The notes: generated by a model not told the origin, from the sequence alone. A DNA stretch of 64,000 bases from Zhongshania antarctica (GCF_014202945.1 NZ_JACHHW010000002.1:62001-126000); one strand, 5' to 3'; positions 26,286-36,361 are shown, counted from the stretch's first letter. Numbers and translations are program-made.

Positions 26286-29200
26286 ATGCCACCTACGCCC
26301 GCTAATGACCATCAGCGCGACACTAAATCTAGCGCAGTGGATCAATTCCATCGTCGCCAATTCGCCAGGCTTAAATGGCTGCAGCGTGGCGCCTTATTAA
26401 TTTCAGCGGCCGCACTGCTGGCCGGCGGCTTTTACATTGATTATCTGAACAACAAAAATTACAAATGGTTGTTCCGCAATAATATGCAAAACCAGCTCAA
26501 CTTGACGGCGAGTAAACTAGAGGGGCTAGTTCGAGCGAATTTACAAACCTCAAAGGGCATGATTTCAGCCGTGCGGGCCAATCCCAATCTGAACGAAACC
26601 GATTTCGCTTTTTTTGCGGCACCGCTGTTCGATGGCAGTGTCCAGCTGAAAAACATTACCGCCACCCAAGACCTTAAAATCAAGTTCGTCTACCCCTTGA
26701 CCGGCAACGAAAAAACACTCAATTTCGATTTCAGAGATCGTCCTGATCAGCTTAGCGACCTGTTGCGCGCCAGAGAAAGCGGCGAGGTCGTTCTGTCTGG
26801 GCCATTCACCTTAATTCAGGGTGGCCAAGGTATTGTCGCGCGCATTCCCGTTTTTGTGCCGAAAGCGGGCGCCGAGTCGGACGAGCTTTGGGGAACCATT
26901 TCGGCGGTCATTGATTTAAACCAGCTCTACACCGCGATCGGCCTCTACGCTACCGATTTGCCCATTAACATCGCTATTCGCAAAACAAGCCCCCAAACCG
27001 ACACCGACACCACGCCGTTCTTAGGCAGCTCCGCCGCGTTCACCTCAGCGGCGCGGCCGGTTATTACGGCTATTTCGCTGCCTTCTAATGAAGCCTGGGA
27101 ACTGGCTGGCGTGCCGAAAAATGGCTGGCCGCACAAGGCCGACAACGCCACCGGCCTGCGAATTTTACTCAGTTTAGCGGGCGCCTGTATCTACGCTTTA
27201 TTTATGACCGTAGGTCGCTTACTAAGTCGCCGTCAGCGCCATAATTTATTGCTGCACAGCCTATTCGATATGGCGCCCATCGGTATTGCCTTAAGTGATT
27301 TTAATACCGGCAAGTTTTTACAGGTTAACAACGCCTTGTTGAATAGCACCGGCTACTCAAGAGAAGACTTTGACGCGCTAAATTACTGGCAAATCACCGC
27401 GAGCAGCGCCGAGGAAGTCGAACAGCATCAGCTGCGTTCCTTACAAAAAACGGGCCGCTACGGTCCCTACGAGCGCGACTATATTCGCAAAGATGGCAGT
27501 AAATTTCCCGTCCTCTTAAATGGCGTGTTGATTCAAGACAATAGTGGTCAATCCTTTGTCTGGTCGATTATCGAAGACATCTCGGCCCAGAAAAAAGCCA
27601 GCGATATTGTTCAGCGCCAAGAATCGTTGATGCGTTCAATGGGCTCCCAGGCGAGGGTCGGTGCCTGGGAATTCATGATCACCAGCAACAAACTCTACTG
27701 GTCAAAAATGACCCGTAAAATTTTCCGCGCCGACGACAATTTCATTCCCGTTGCCGCGCAAATACACAACTTTGCAAGCAGCGCGCAAGACCTTAGCCGC
27801 TTCAGAATTTCTGTAAAAGAGGCGATCAAAAAAGGCATTCCGTTCAGTGACGAGCTAAAAGTGATCACTGCAACCGGCCGCGAAACGTGGGTACATATTA
27901 CCGGACAAGCTGAGTTCAGTAACAAAAGGTGTATCCGGTTATACGGCTCAGTACAGGACATTGACAGTCGCCGCAAAGCACGGGACGAGTTAATTTCGGC
28001 CAAAGAGCAAGCCGAGGCTGCCGTGCGAGCCAAGAGTGAGTTTTTGGCGGTCATGAGCCACGAGATCCGCACCCCCATGAACGGCGTGCTAGGTATGCTC
28101 AATTTGCTAGAAAGCACCCCGCTAAATCAAGATCAAGACCACAAAGTCCATATTGCGAAAAGTAGCGCGCGCTCATTATTGAGTTTAATTGATGACATCT
28201 TGGACTTTTCCAAAGTTGACGCGGGAAAACTGCAGCTAGAAACGATTGAGTTTGATTTGCGCCAAGCCCTCGACGAGTTTGCGGAGAGCCTTGCTCATTA
28301 TGCCCACGACAAGGGCTTAGAATTAGTGGTTGATCTCAGCAAAGTTCCGCTGGGCAGTGTCGTTGGCGACCCCTCCAGACTTCGTCAAATTGTGACTAAC
28401 CTACTGGCCAACGCCATTAAATTTACCGAGCACGGCTCGGTGATTTTACGCGCCAGCCTGCGTCAAGAAAGCCATGGCCTAACCTTAAGCTGCGCCATTA
28501 TCGATAGCGGTATTGGTGTTGCAGAGGAAGACCTCGGCAAATTATTTTCGCCATTCTCACAAATAGACAGCAGCACCACTCGAAAATACGGCGGTTCAGG
28601 TTTAGGCCTTTCTATCTGTAGCAAGCTTTGTGAGCTAATGGGGGGCAATATTCTGGCCACCAGTAACCTCAATGAAGGCAGCACCTTTAGCTTCACTGTG
28701 CAACTAACGCCAAGTAGCACCTTGCCCGAGCCGGCCCCTGAACTCAACGGCCGCTGCGTCGCTATTATCGACGGCAACGTCAGTTTTAGACACAGCTGCC
28801 GCCGCCAATTAGAATACTGGGGCGCCACCGTTATTGAGGGCGACAATGCGCAAACCGCAATCAACTCACTAACAATAGACTCGACACCATTACAGCGCTG
28901 CGACCTTGTGCTACTCGATGAGCAAGCTGCCAACGGCAACGCCAATGCGGTGTTGACGCAGCTGCGCCAACACCCTGCATTTCAAAACGCTGCCATTGCA
29001 GCTCTTGGCACCAACTTTAGAAAATCAGCCCAGCCCCTTGATGAGCAATACATCAATGCTCGGTATTTAAAGCCGCTGCCTAGCAACGATCTGATTGCCG
29101 CCCTGTTATTAACAAATCGTGACAAATTACAGCATCAGCCACCCATGTTGACTAAGCAAGACACCACATCGCCCAGTTCAGCAATTAGCCACAGTGCGCC

Positions 29201-30053
29201 AGCATTTATTGGGCACAAAATATTACTCGCCGAAGACAACCCCATCAACCAAGAGGTTAGTCGTTGCATGCTCGACGAACTTGGTATCTCGGTAGACATT
29301 GCTAACGACGGAATTATGGCTCTGCAAATGCTGTGTAATAACGACAGTCGAAGCCCCTATTCGTTAATTCTGATGGACTGCCAAATGCCCAAAATGGACG
29401 GCTATGTTGTGAGCCGTCGGATTCGCAATGGCGGCGCAGGCGACAGCTATCGAGAAATTCCCATCATTGCACTAACGGCTAACGCCATGAGTGGCGACAA
29501 GGAGAAATGTATTAACGCCGGTATGAACGACTATCTCAGCAAGCCCATGGAAGCCGCTGACCTGCGCGAAAAACTCACGCAGTGGCTAAACAGCTCACCT
29601 CAAACGTCCGCCACTGCCGAGTCAGCAACAGCTCAGCCCTTCCCCCAAGAGGGAGAGCCAAGCAATGGGCCGGAAGTCTGGATAGCCGCCAAGGCATTAG
29701 AAAGCGCCATGGGCCGCAAAGACACCCTACGCAAACTGCTGGAAATGTTCATTAGCCAACTCGACACCCAATTAAGCGACTTTGCCCAAGCGGTTCAATA
29801 TGAAGACAGCGCTCAAATAAAGGACATTGCTCACGCAATAAAAGGCAGCGCCGGACAGTTGCATGGTCGCCGCTTACAACTCAGTGCCTCAGCACTCGAA
29901 CATGCCGATCAACATAGTAGCGCAGAGCAACAGCAGGAATTACAAGACCGCTTTGTCGCCGAGTGCCAGGCTTTAAAAGCGTGCTTCAGTGCTTACCTAC
30001 AAGATCAAGACACCGACTTAAAGCCCATTAAGCGCCCTCATCCCGTGAGCTAA
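26286..30053 (+). CDS. Hybrid sensor histidine kinase (CHASE, PAS, HisKA, HATPase, two receivers, Hpt)
   Basis: 1255 residues. TM helix about 31-52; a periplasmic CHASE-like sensor about 75-240; TM helix about 290-310; two PAS domains about 320-440 and 455-575. HisKA carries the phosphate-accepting His near 592 ([11 protein letters not shown]). The ATPase domain includes the GLGLSIC lid. A first receiver (about 820-940) is degenerate at its N-terminal acidic pair (IIDGN). A second receiver (about 975-1100) is complete (LLAEDN, acceptor Asp near 1030 in [11 protein letters not shown]). A C-terminal Hpt has His1183 ([13 protein letters not shown]). Phosphate therefore likely flows His-Asp-His to an unlinked regulator. 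No response regulator is adjacent. The signal is unknown. Confidence 0.93.
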   Translation: MPPTPANDHQRDTKSSAVDQFHRRQFARLKWLQRGALLISAAALLAGGFYIDYLNNKNYKWLFRNNMQNQLNLTASKLEGLVRANLQTSKGMISAVRANPNLNETDFAFFAAPLFDGSVQLKNITATQDLKIKFVYPLTGNEKTLNFDFRDRPDQLSDLLRARESGEVVLSGPFTLIQGGQGIVARIPVFVPKAGAESDELWGTISAVIDLNQLYTAIGLYATDLPINIAIRKTSPQTDTDTTPFLGSSAAFTSAARPVITAISLPSNEAWELAGVPKNGWPHKADNATGLRILLSLAGACIYALFMTVGRLLSRRQRHNLLLHSLFDMAPIGIALSDFNTGKFLQVNNALLNSTGYSREDFDALNYWQITASSAEEVEQHQLRSLQKTGRYGPYERDYIRKDGSKFPVLLNGVLIQDNSGQSFVWSIIEDISAQKKASDIVQRQESLMRSMGSQARVGAWEFMITSNKLYWSKMTRKIFRADDNFIPVAAQIHNFASSAQDLSRFRISVKEAIKKGIPFSDELKVITATGRETWVHITGQAEFSNKRCIRLYGSVQDIDSRRKARDELISAKEQAEAAVRAKSEFLAVMSHEIRTPMNGVLGMLNLLESTPLNQDQDHKVHIAKSSARSLLSLIDDILDFSKVDAGKLQLETIEFDLRQALDEFAESLAHYAHDKGLELVVDLSKVPLGSVVGDPSRLRQIVTNLLANAIKFTEHGSVILRASLRQESHGLTLSCAIIDSGIGVAEEDLGKLFSPFSQIDSSTTRKYGGSGLGLSICSKLCELMGGNILATSNLNEGSTFSFTVQLTPSSTLPEPAPELNGRCVAIIDGNVSFRHSCRRQLEYWGATVIEGDNAQTAINSLTIDSTPLQRCDLVLLDEQAANGNANAVLTQLRQHPAFQNAAIAALGTNFRKSAQPLDEQYINARYLKPLPSNDLIAALLLTNRDKLQHQPPMLTKQDTTSPSSAISHSAPAFIGHKILLAEDNPINQEVSRCMLDELGISVDIANDGIMALQMLCNNDSRSPYSLILMDCQMPKMDGYVVSRRIRNGGAGDSYREIPIIALTANAMSGDKEKCINAGMNDYLSKPMEAADLREKLTQWLNSSPQTSATAESATAQPFPQEGEPSNGPEVWIAAKALESAMGRKDTLRKLLEMFISQLDTQLSDFAQAVQYEDSAQIKDIAHAIKGSAGQLHGRRLQLSASALEHADQHSSAEQQQELQDRFVAECQALKACFSAYLQDQDTDLKPIKRPHPVS

Positions 30054-30111
30054 AGATAAGTGCGAAGTCGGCGTAGACCGCTATAATAGCCATATTTCTC
30101 AACGGAATTTT

Positions 30112-31290
30112 ATGGACTTCGCCCTCCGCGCTTCACGCCTCGATTCCTTACTATTGCGCCACCAGCAGTGGTGGCGATTTAATGTCTACGCCGGCGCGGC
30201 AGCAACACACCTCGACAATCACAATACTCTACGCGACTATTTACACAGCCTCAGCCACGCCGACATACACGATTTACAAGGTGACGATCAACGCTTGCTC
30301 ACCGCCTTACGCCCGTATTTTGAACCTGCCACCGAACTTGCCGAGCTCATCAACATCACGCCCGCAGGGCCACAACTAAGTCCGCAGGAACCGCCAAAAG
30401 GCATACCCGGACGCAAATGGCAGCAAATCAATGCCTTTATTGCCGCGCAAGCCAATATGCACCGCCCCGTTCTTGAATGGTGTGCCGGCAAGGGCTATTT
30501 AGGCGAGGCCATTAGCCAGCACTACCAGCTGCCCGTCACCGCATTGGAAATAGACCCGCACTTGGTTGCCGCAGGCAATGCCCGCGCCAAAGGCGATTTG
30601 CCGCTGCGCCAAATCATTCGCTGTGACGTTTTGACCGACGACGTCCACCAGCAACTAACACCAACACAGCACCTTGTTGCCCTTCACGCCTGCGGGGGCT
30701 TACACCAACGTTTACTCCGCATTGCGGTAGCGCACAACAGCCCCCAGATCAGCTTAGCGCCCTGCTGCTACCACCGCTTCAATGGCAGCTACACGACCTT
30801 GTCGCAGCAGCTCAAAAACTCCGCACTGCATATTTCCAGCAGTGATCTACGCACTGCGGTGCGGCAAACCAATACCGCTCGCCAAGGTGAAACTTCCGCG
30901 CGTAGAACCCTGCAAGCCTGGCATTTAGGGCTACGCGAACTCCTCCCCTTACTTGGCGCGGACAAAACCACCAACCTGCCCAGCCTGCCGCAGCACTGGA
31001 GTAAACGCAGCTTTGCCGAGTTTGTTCAAGTTCAGCTCGACCATAAAAACATACGCCATGCGCTTCCCAGCGGTTTAGCCGATTTCGAGCAGGCTGGCTG
31101 GCAGCAACTGCACCGCGCCGAAGCCGTCGACTTACTCCGCATGGCGTTTCGCCGCGCTCTTGAGCTGCGCTGCGTACTCGACAGCCTGCTATTTTTAGAA
31201 GAGCACGCCTATCAGTGCACTCTTAATGCGTTTTGTAGCCCCACACTCAGCCCGCGCAACCTGCTGATTCAGGCCAAGAAGCGCCAGTAA
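30112..31290 (+). CDS. Class I SAM-dependent methyltransferase
   Basis: 392 residues. The SAM-binding loop is VLEWCAGKGYLGEAI, the acidic second-strand residue follows in VTALEIDPHL, and a Cys-rich motif LAPCCYHRF comes later, as in the METTL25-like group of methyltransferases. The substrate is not known; RNA or protein are both possible. It stands alone, with a short upstream gap after the kinase gene and 76 bases before rlmI. Confidence 0.8.
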   Translation: MDFALRASRLDSLLLRHQQWWRFNVYAGAAATHLDNHNTLRDYLHSLSHADIHDLQGDDQRLLTALRPYFEPATELAELINITPAGPQLSPQEPPKGIPGRKWQQINAFIAAQANMHRPVLEWCAGKGYLGEAISQHYQLPVTALEIDPHLVAAGNARAKGDLPLRQIIRCDVLTDDVHQQLTPTQHLVALHACGGLHQRLLRIAVAHNSPQISLAPCCYHRFNGSYTTLSQQLKNSALHISSSDLRTAVRQTNTARQGETSARRTLQAWHLGLRELLPLLGADKTTNLPSLPQHWSKRSFAEFVQVQLDHKNIRHALPSGLADFEQAGWQQLHRAEAVDLLRMAFRRALELRCVLDSLLFLEEHAYQCTLNAFCSPTLSPRNLLIQAKKRQ

Positions 31291-31366
31291 ACCCGAAAAG
31301 TTTCACCTCGCATCCGATATCGACGATAATGCCCCCCGAATTCATCGCCCTGCCCAGGAAAACACT

Positions 31367-32557
31367 ATGAGCCTCCAACGCCTACGCCTAGCCAAAAATG
31401 AAGACAAACGTCTGCGCAGCGGCCATTTGTGGATTTACAGCAACGAAGTCGACACCAACGCAACGCCGCTGCGCAATTTTGCCGCCGGTGAGCAAGTCAT
31501 CGTTGAGAATCAACAGGGCAAGGTTATGGGCGTCGCCTACGTCAATCCACAGTCATTAATCTGCGCGCGCATGATGACCAACGACGAGCGCCCGGTTGAC
31601 CTCAACACCCTCAAAAAACGTATTAAGTCGGCACTGGCTCTACGCGAGCAGTTATTTGACCAGCCTTGCTATCGCCTCATCTATGGTGAAAGCGATTTGC
31701 TACCCGGTCTCGTGGTCGACCGCTTTGGCGACCATCTCTGTGTGCAGCTCAATACTGCCGGTATGGATGCCATGCGCGATATCGTTATTGAAGCGCTGGT
31801 CAGAATGCTGCAACCCGTTTCCATATTACTGCGCAATGATGCCGCCGTTCGCAAGCTCGAAGGCCTGCCATTAGAAGTAGTAACCGCCTACGGTGAAGTA
31901 CCCGACGAAGTCGAGCTGATTGAAAACGGCGTACGCTTTTTAGCACCGCTCGCTGCCGGACAAAAAACCGGTTGGTTTTACGACCAGCGCCCCAACCGCG
32001 AATGGCTGCGCAATATTGCGCCCGGCAAACGGGTATTAGACGTATTTAGCTATGTCGGTAGCTTTGGTGTGCAGGCCGCCGTGTTTGGCGCCGACGATGT
32101 GTGGTGCGCAGACATCTCAGAAAGCGCACTGGATATGGTGCACAAAAACGCCGAACTCAATGGCGTGGCCGACAAACTCAGCACCGTGCAAGGTGACGCC
32201 TTCACTACCCTGAAATCACTAAAGGAAGCAGACGAACGCTTTGACGTGATCATCGTCGACCCACCGGCCTTTATTAAACGTAAAAAAGATCAGAAAGAAG
32301 GCATGCTCGCCTATCGCCGCATCAATGAAATGGCTATGCGCCTACTCAACGACGGCGGCTTCCTAATTTCCGGCTCATGCTCCATGCATATGCCAAGAGA
32401 AGAGCTACTGGATTTAGTGCGTGCCTCGGCAAGACACATTGACCGCCACGCGCAAATTCTTGCCGAAGGCATGCAGGGTATGGATCATCCGGTTCACTCT
32501 GCCATTCCAGAAACGCGATATTTAAAAGCGGTGTTGAGCCGTATTTCGCGGGTGTAA
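31367..32557 (+). CDS. rlmI: 23S rRNA (cytosine-1962-C5)-methyltransferase RlmI
   Basis: 396 residues. The N-terminal PUA domain (RLAKNEDKRLRSGHLWIYSNEVD) is followed by a central domain and a Rossmann methyltransferase domain with the VLDVFSYVGSFGVQA SAM-binding loop and the IIVDPPAFIKRKKD active-site motif. Residue SCSMHM near the C-terminus supplies the catalytic Cys of 5-methylcytosine enzymes. Length and order match the RlmI/YccW family. Confidence 0.92.
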   Translation: MSLQRLRLAKNEDKRLRSGHLWIYSNEVDTNATPLRNFAAGEQVIVENQQGKVMGVAYVNPQSLICARMMTNDERPVDLNTLKKRIKSALALREQLFDQPCYRLIYGESDLLPGLVVDRFGDHLCVQLNTAGMDAMRDIVIEALVRMLQPVSILLRNDAAVRKLEGLPLEVVTAYGEVPDEVELIENGVRFLAPLAAGQKTGWFYDQRPNREWLRNIAPGKRVLDVFSYVGSFGVQAAVFGADDVWCADISESALDMVHKNAELNGVADKLSTVQGDAFTTLKSLKEADERFDVIIVDPPAFIKRKKDQKEGMLAYRRINEMAMRLLNDGGFLISGSCSMHMPREELLDLVRASARHIDRHAQILAEGMQGMDHPVHSAIPETRYLKAVLSRISRV

Positions 32558-32598
32558 TGCTGCCAAGTGCAATAAATACAAAGACAAAGGATGCAACC

Positions 32599-33201
32599 AT
32601 GGAATTTACTAAAATACGAACTGCTCAAATCACATCGTATTTACTGTTGGCGCTAGCAGTGACCCAGGCACTTTATACCATTCTCCACATAGCCGAGGTA
32701 AACGTTCCACGGCAACTACTATGGGGGCTGGAGGGCTTTCTCTTCACCATTCTTACAGCTTTTGCCGGAGCCGCGATGGTGCAGGCCAAAAACTATCAGG
32801 TGGGATGGTCTGCCATTGCGTTCAGTGCAGTACTCAACGTAGTGCAAGTTAGTATTGGGCTCACTATGTTCGGGCCATTTCGTGAGGCCTCCAGTCAACT
32901 CGAGGCACTTGGCCCATTGGCCGGGGCAGTCGTAGCCTTGTCCTTTATGATCTATTACGCAGCAAAGCTCTTGCTCGGCCTTGCTGCACTCGTTTTCGGA
33001 ATTGCAAAGCTGACCGGCGGAGCTAAGGCACTGGGAGGCTTAACTGCGCTGGTTGGCGTTGTTGCCATGTTCGCTAATACGATTATGATCGTGTTTGGGC
33101 GTGACGCGTTTCTATCCTCCGCTGTCGCTGGAGGATCGGGCGTCCTCGCGACCTTGCTTCTTGCGCTCTGCTTGACGAGTGTTGTGCGCGAAGACCAATA
33201 G
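32599..33201 (+). CDS. Small polytopic membrane protein of unknown function
   Basis: About 200 residues with roughly six helices and many Gly and Ala residues. The start is the ATG at 32599 behind AAGGAT; the longer frame back to 32557 overlaps the rlmI stop and adds residues without a ribosome site. No family was recognised. Base use here is a little less GC-rich in third positions than its neighbours. It lies just left of the gdx region with its mobile-element scars and might have arrived with it. Confidence 0.65.
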   Translation: MEFTKIRTAQITSYLLLALAVTQALYTILHIAEVNVPRQLLWGLEGFLFTILTAFAGAAMVQAKNYQVGWSAIAFSAVLNVVQVSIGLTMFGPFREASSQLEALGPLAGAVVALSFMIYYAAKLLLGLAALVFGIAKLTGGAKALGGLTALVGVVAMFANTIMIVFGRDAFLSSAVAGGSGVLATLLLALCLTSVVREDQ

Positions 33202-33325
33202 GTTCTCAAGAAAAGTCTGTAACGCAAATGCACATATGCGTAAAAAGGCGTTGAGCTAATTTCTCATACTGGAACGACTGGCAATGGTCGCACGACCGTA
33301 TTAGAAGACATATGTTTGATATTCC

Positions 33326-33423
33326 GTCTAACAAGGTATTCAATTCATTCCAGCCACAAAAGACGCGGCCGCCACGGAACAACCTACGCTTTGCTTCGGT
33401 TGTCCATTAGCACGGCGCTAGGC
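33326..33423 (+). repeat. Degenerate attC-like (integron cassette) site
   Basis: The segment begins GTCTAACAAGG, matching the attC left core RYYYAAC, and ends GGCGCTAGGC, one base off the right core GTTRRRY. Between them an imperfect hairpin is visible: GGAACAACC (33376-33384) against GGTTGTCC (33398-33405), with one unpaired A, the kind of extrahelical base used in attC recognition. The two arms are unequal in length, so the site is probably decayed or only similar by chance. It lies directly before the guanidine riboswitch. Confidence 0.4.
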
Positions 33424-33431
33424 ATCCCGAA

Positions 33432-33488
33432 GTGAGGACGACCTCACCTCTCAAGTCCCAGGGGACGACCCCTATAATTGAGAGGTGG
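33432..33488 (+). promoter_or_regulatory. Guanidine-II (mini-ykkC) riboswitch
   Basis: Two hairpins with ACGA tetraloops occur in tandem: GTGAGG-ACGA-CCTCAC (33432-33447) and AGGGG-ACGA-CCCCT (33460-33473), joined by a 12-base linker. This is the defining pattern of the guanidine-II class. CACCTCTC (33445-33452) is exactly complementary to GAGAGGTG (33480-33487), which contains the ribosome site of the next gene. Without guanidine that pairing would hide the site; ligand binding stabilises the first hairpin and frees it. The exporter gene begins three bases later. Confidence 0.93.
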
Positions 33489-33490
33489 TT

Positions 33491-33808
33491 ATGAACTGGT
33501 TTATTCTTTTCGTGGCAGGACTGCTTGAGGTTGGCTGGGCAATTGGGCTGAAGTATACCGAGAGCTTTACTAAATTTTGGCCAACAACAGGAACTATACT
33601 AGCGTTAGTTGCGAGCGTTTTTTTGCTAGGCATAGCAATGAAAACCTTACCTGTTGGCACAGCCTACGCGGTATGGGTAGGCATTGGCGCTATCGGGACG
33701 GCAATACTAGGGATTATGTTGTTCAATGAGCCCACTGATACACTAAAAATCCTTAGTCTTAGCTTTATTTTTATTGGTATTGTCGGCCTAAAGTTGGCGC
33801 ACGTCTAA
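33491..33808 (+). CDS. gdx: Guanidinium exporter of the SMR family (Gdx/SugE)
   Basis: About 105 residues with four helices, the standard SMR size. The proton/substrate-coupling Glu lies in helix 1 (GLLEVGWAIGLKY), and AYAVWVGIGAIGTAILG is the helix 3 signature. Gdx proteins export guanidinium in exchange for protons. The guanidine-II riboswitch immediately upstream supports this over a quaternary-amine exporter. The ATG at 33491 is placed by the GAGGTGG ribosome site. An attC-like relic and an IS30 fragment on either side suggest acquisition by transfer. Confidence 0.93.
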   Translation: MNWFILFVAGLLEVGWAIGLKYTESFTKFWPTTGTILALVASVFLLGIAMKTLPVGTAYAVWVGIGAIGTAILGIMLFNEPTDTLKILSLSFIFIGIVGLKLAHV

Positions 33809-33849
33809 TATATGAAAGCAGTCAGGATTTTTACCGCCCGCCTATACCG

Positions 33850-34041
33850 ATTGATTCAACGGATAGGCGCAACACATACGTTAAATCGATCAGCTGGTGT
33901 ATCGTAGTACATTTTTTTGCTCGGACATGCGTTGAACAGCCTAAAAATAGAGCTTAGTTTTAACTGTGAGTGAACTGATCGACCTTTGCCTTTTGGCAGA
34001 TAGCCTCTAAATAACCGATTGGTATTTTCATTCCTGCTAGG
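33850..34041 (-). pseudogene. IS30-family transposase C-terminal fragment with its right end
   Basis: On the minus strand the frame reads SRNENTNRLFRGYLPKGKG, then TPADRFNVCVAPIR and stop at 33856. This matches the C-terminus of IS30 transposases (usual form NENTNGLxRxYxPKGT, later RTPxExFNxCVA). The end of the gene overlaps GTTGCGCCTATCCGTTGAATCA, which looks like the terminal inverted repeat of such an element. Everything upstream of SRNENTN is unrelated and no matching left end was found within the window, so this is a truncated relic. Confidence 0.75.
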
Positions 34042-34257
34042 CACCAAAGGCCGCGACCGAGACAATGTAAACGGCTGCGACTCAAAGAGTTCTGATTTCG
34101 GCCGATTGCACTTAAGCAAAAAAAACATCACGGGCTAAGATTTCGACCTGACACAGTCCGTCCTCCTTGACACTACAAAAGCAATATAAGCTGCTAATGA
34201 AGTGCGCTGAAAACCACCTAAGTATTTTTAATTTTCCCGCCAATTCAAACCTACTGC

Positions 34258-35289
34258 TCAAGGTGCCGGATTAGAGTAGCGCTGATGAATTTTCGAAATT
34301 CCCGAGAACACCTCATCAGTTAACCGTATGTCAGCGCTGGCGATATTTTCCTTGAGCTGCGCCATTGTCGTGGCGCCAATAATATTACTGGTCACAAAAC
34401 GCTGTTGATTTATAAATGCCAAGGCCATTTGCGCTGGTGCTAAGCCGGCCTCTTCTGCCAATTGCAAATACGCTTCAGTAGCTGCTTCCGCCTGAGGGTT
34501 ACTGTAACGCTTAAAGCGCTCGAATAAGGTAATGCGGCCATCTGCCGGGCGCGCACCATGACGGTATTTGCCGCTCAACATGCCGAAGCCAAGGGGCGAG
34601 TACGCCAAAAGGCCTACGTGCTCGCGAATGGCCATTTCGGCCAAGCCAATTTCAAAGCTTCTGTTCAATAAACTATAGGGGTTCTGAATACTGGCAACGC
34701 GCGGCAAATTATATTGCTCAGCAAGGCGTAAATAGCTCATTACGCCCCAAGGCGTTTCATTGCTAATGCCGACCGCCCGCACCTGACCGCTGGCCACTAA
34801 CTCGTCAAGGGCCTGTAAAATAACGTGGATCTCGTCATCGTCGCCGTCACTGCTGTGCTCATAACCCAATTTGCCAAAAAAATTGGTGTCGCGATTTGGC
34901 CAGTGAATTTGGTATAAGTCGATATAATCGGTTTGCAGACGCGCTAGGTTGCCTTCGAAGGCCGACAATATTGCAGCGCGATCCAGCGGCTTAGCATTGC
35001 GAATATGGGCATGACCGGGACCAGAGGCCTTGCTCGCCAGAATGATATCTTTGCGCTTGCCGGTTTGTCGAAACCACTCGCCAATATATTGCTCGGTGCG
35101 CCCCTGGGTTTCGGGAATGGGCGGCACTGGATACATCTCTGCGGTATCAAAAAAATTAACGCCCTGCGACACCGCGTAATCCATTTGTTCAAAGGCGTCG
35201 TCCTGGGTATTTTGTTGCCCCCAGGTCATCGTGCCTAAGCAGATTTCGCTGACCTTAATGCCGGTACGCCCTAATTCACGATAATCCAT
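34258..35289 (-). CDS. tas: NADP(H)-dependent aldo-keto reductase (Tas family)
   Basis: 343 residues with a TIM-barrel aldo-keto reductase pattern. The start MDYRELGRTGIKVSEICLGTMTWGQQNT is close to E. coli Tas. The catalytic tetrad is visible: Asp and Tyr in FFDTAEMY, Lys in ILASKASG, His in LYQIHWPN. It lies downstream of arsM on the same strand with a 31-base gap. A role linked to the arsenic genes is possible, but the family is broad and acts on many carbonyls. Confidence 0.88.
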   Translation of the reverse strand: MDYRELGRTGIKVSEICLGTMTWGQQNTQDDAFEQMDYAVSQGVNFFDTAEMYPVPPIPETQGRTEQYIGEWFRQTGKRKDIILASKASGPGHAHIRNAKPLDRAAILSAFEGNLARLQTDYIDLYQIHWPNRDTNFFGKLGYEHSSDGDDDEIHVILQALDELVASGQVRAVGISNETPWGVMSYLRLAEQYNLPRVASIQNPYSLLNRSFEIGLAEMAIREHVGLLAYSPLGFGMLSGKYRHGARPADGRITLFERFKRYSNPQAEAATEAYLQLAEEAGLAPAQMALAFINQQRFVTSNIIGATTMAQLKENIASADIRLTDEVFSGISKIHQRYSNPAP

Positions 35290-35320
35290 TTATCCTCCAA
35301 TCAGCTATTTACATTAAATG

Positions 35321-36361
35321 TTAACAACAGGGCGCACCATCGGCGCCAAACTGAGTGCTGTCAAAGGGCAGCCCCACCCCGCAGCCCTCAAAAATGCCAA
35401 AGTGTTTGTTGAAATCGCCGATAAAATCAAAATGTTCGGCAAAGCGACTGTCGTGCAACATACGCCAGGTATTACCACAGACGGGGAATATTTTTCCGGC
35501 CTGAATATCGTGGTGCTTATCCAATACAAAACGGTGCGGGCTATTTTTTATACTGCCTCGGTAAATGACCGCTTGGCCGTAGTCCTCACAATCACTCTCT
35601 AAAGCATCTAAATTAAACAAGCGGTAGGTTGCCGAAAAAAACTTTATGTTTCCGCAGCGCTCAGCAAGTACCGGATCGGTAATCTCCAGAGGTCGATCTT
35701 CAACCAAGCGAGAATCAGCGAAACCCTGTCGCTTAGCGAGCTGAATAAAATCGTTCCAATACAGCGCGCCGCCCAAACACTCGCCATACAAAACGGGGTC
35801 GTTTTTGACCGTTTCAGGTATACGGCGATCAGCATAAACATCGGAGAAATAAAACTCGCCGCCGGGCTTTAGTAGGCGCTTGACGCTACGCAGCACCGCA
35901 TCTTTGTCTGGCGATAAATTAATTACACAATTAGACACCACTACGTCAAAACTACCGGCCTCCAAATCCAGCTCATCTAACTTTTCAATATAGCCTTTTA
36001 AAAACCGTACATTATTAAAGCCAAATTTTTCTGCATGGTAGTCTTTATACTCCTCGGCAATCGCGAGCTGTTCGTCGGTCATATCAACCCCGACGACTTC
36101 ACCACTTGCACCGACCATTTGCGCCAGGGCATAGACGTCGCGACCGCTGCCGCTGCCCAAATCCAGTACCCGACAGCCTTCTAATAGCGGCGGACAGACC
36201 AAGCCGCATCCGTAGTAGCGCGACAGCACCTCGCCATGAATATTGCTCAGCAGTGGCTTTAGCCACTCCGGCATCGCAGTGAAATCACAGCAGGCAGTGG
36301 TTTTTAAATCTGCCGAGCTTTGCAGTTGTTTGCCGTAATAATCTTGTACGAGGTCGTGCAT
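35321..36361 (-). CDS. arsM: Arsenite S-adenosylmethionine methyltransferase ArsM
   Basis: About 346 residues. ArsM methylates As(III) to mono-, di- and trimethyl products using SAM. The SAM loop VLDLGSGSGRDVYALAQ, the next strand VVGVDMTDEQL and cysteines in TACCDF, VVSNCVINL and ERCGNIKFF fit the arsenite-binding cysteine set. A C-terminal extension ends in a vicinal Cys pair (GAPCC), a possible extra arsenic site. The ATG at 36361 has GGGAGA five bases before it and is preferred over a TTG four codons upstream. It is third from the left in the set arsS-DUF2834-arsM-tas, read on the minus strand. Confidence 0.92.
   Translation of the reverse strand: MHDLVQDYYGKQLQSSADLKTTACCDFTAMPEWLKPLLSNIHGEVLSRYYGCGLVCPPLLEGCRVLDLGSGSGRDVYALAQMVGASGEVVGVDMTDEQLAIAEEYKDYHAEKFGFNNVRFLKGYIEKLDELDLEAGSFDVVVSNCVINLSPDKDAVLRSVKRLLKPGGEFYFSDVYADRRIPETVKNDPVLYGECLGGALYWNDFIQLAKRQGFADSRLVEDRPLEITDPVLAERCGNIKFFSATYRLFNLDALESDCEDYGQAVIYRGSIKNSPHRFVLDKHHDIQAGKIFPVCGNTWRMLHDSRFAEHFDFIGDFNKHFGIFEGCGVGLPFDSTQFGADGAPCC

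Noticed and set aside
33803-33886. A second attC-like site after gdx, from GTCTAAT at the stop codon to GTTAAAT
   Set aside because: The right core lies inside the IS30 transposase fragment and the two cores do not pair. The visible hairpin there is explained by the IS30 terminal repeat.
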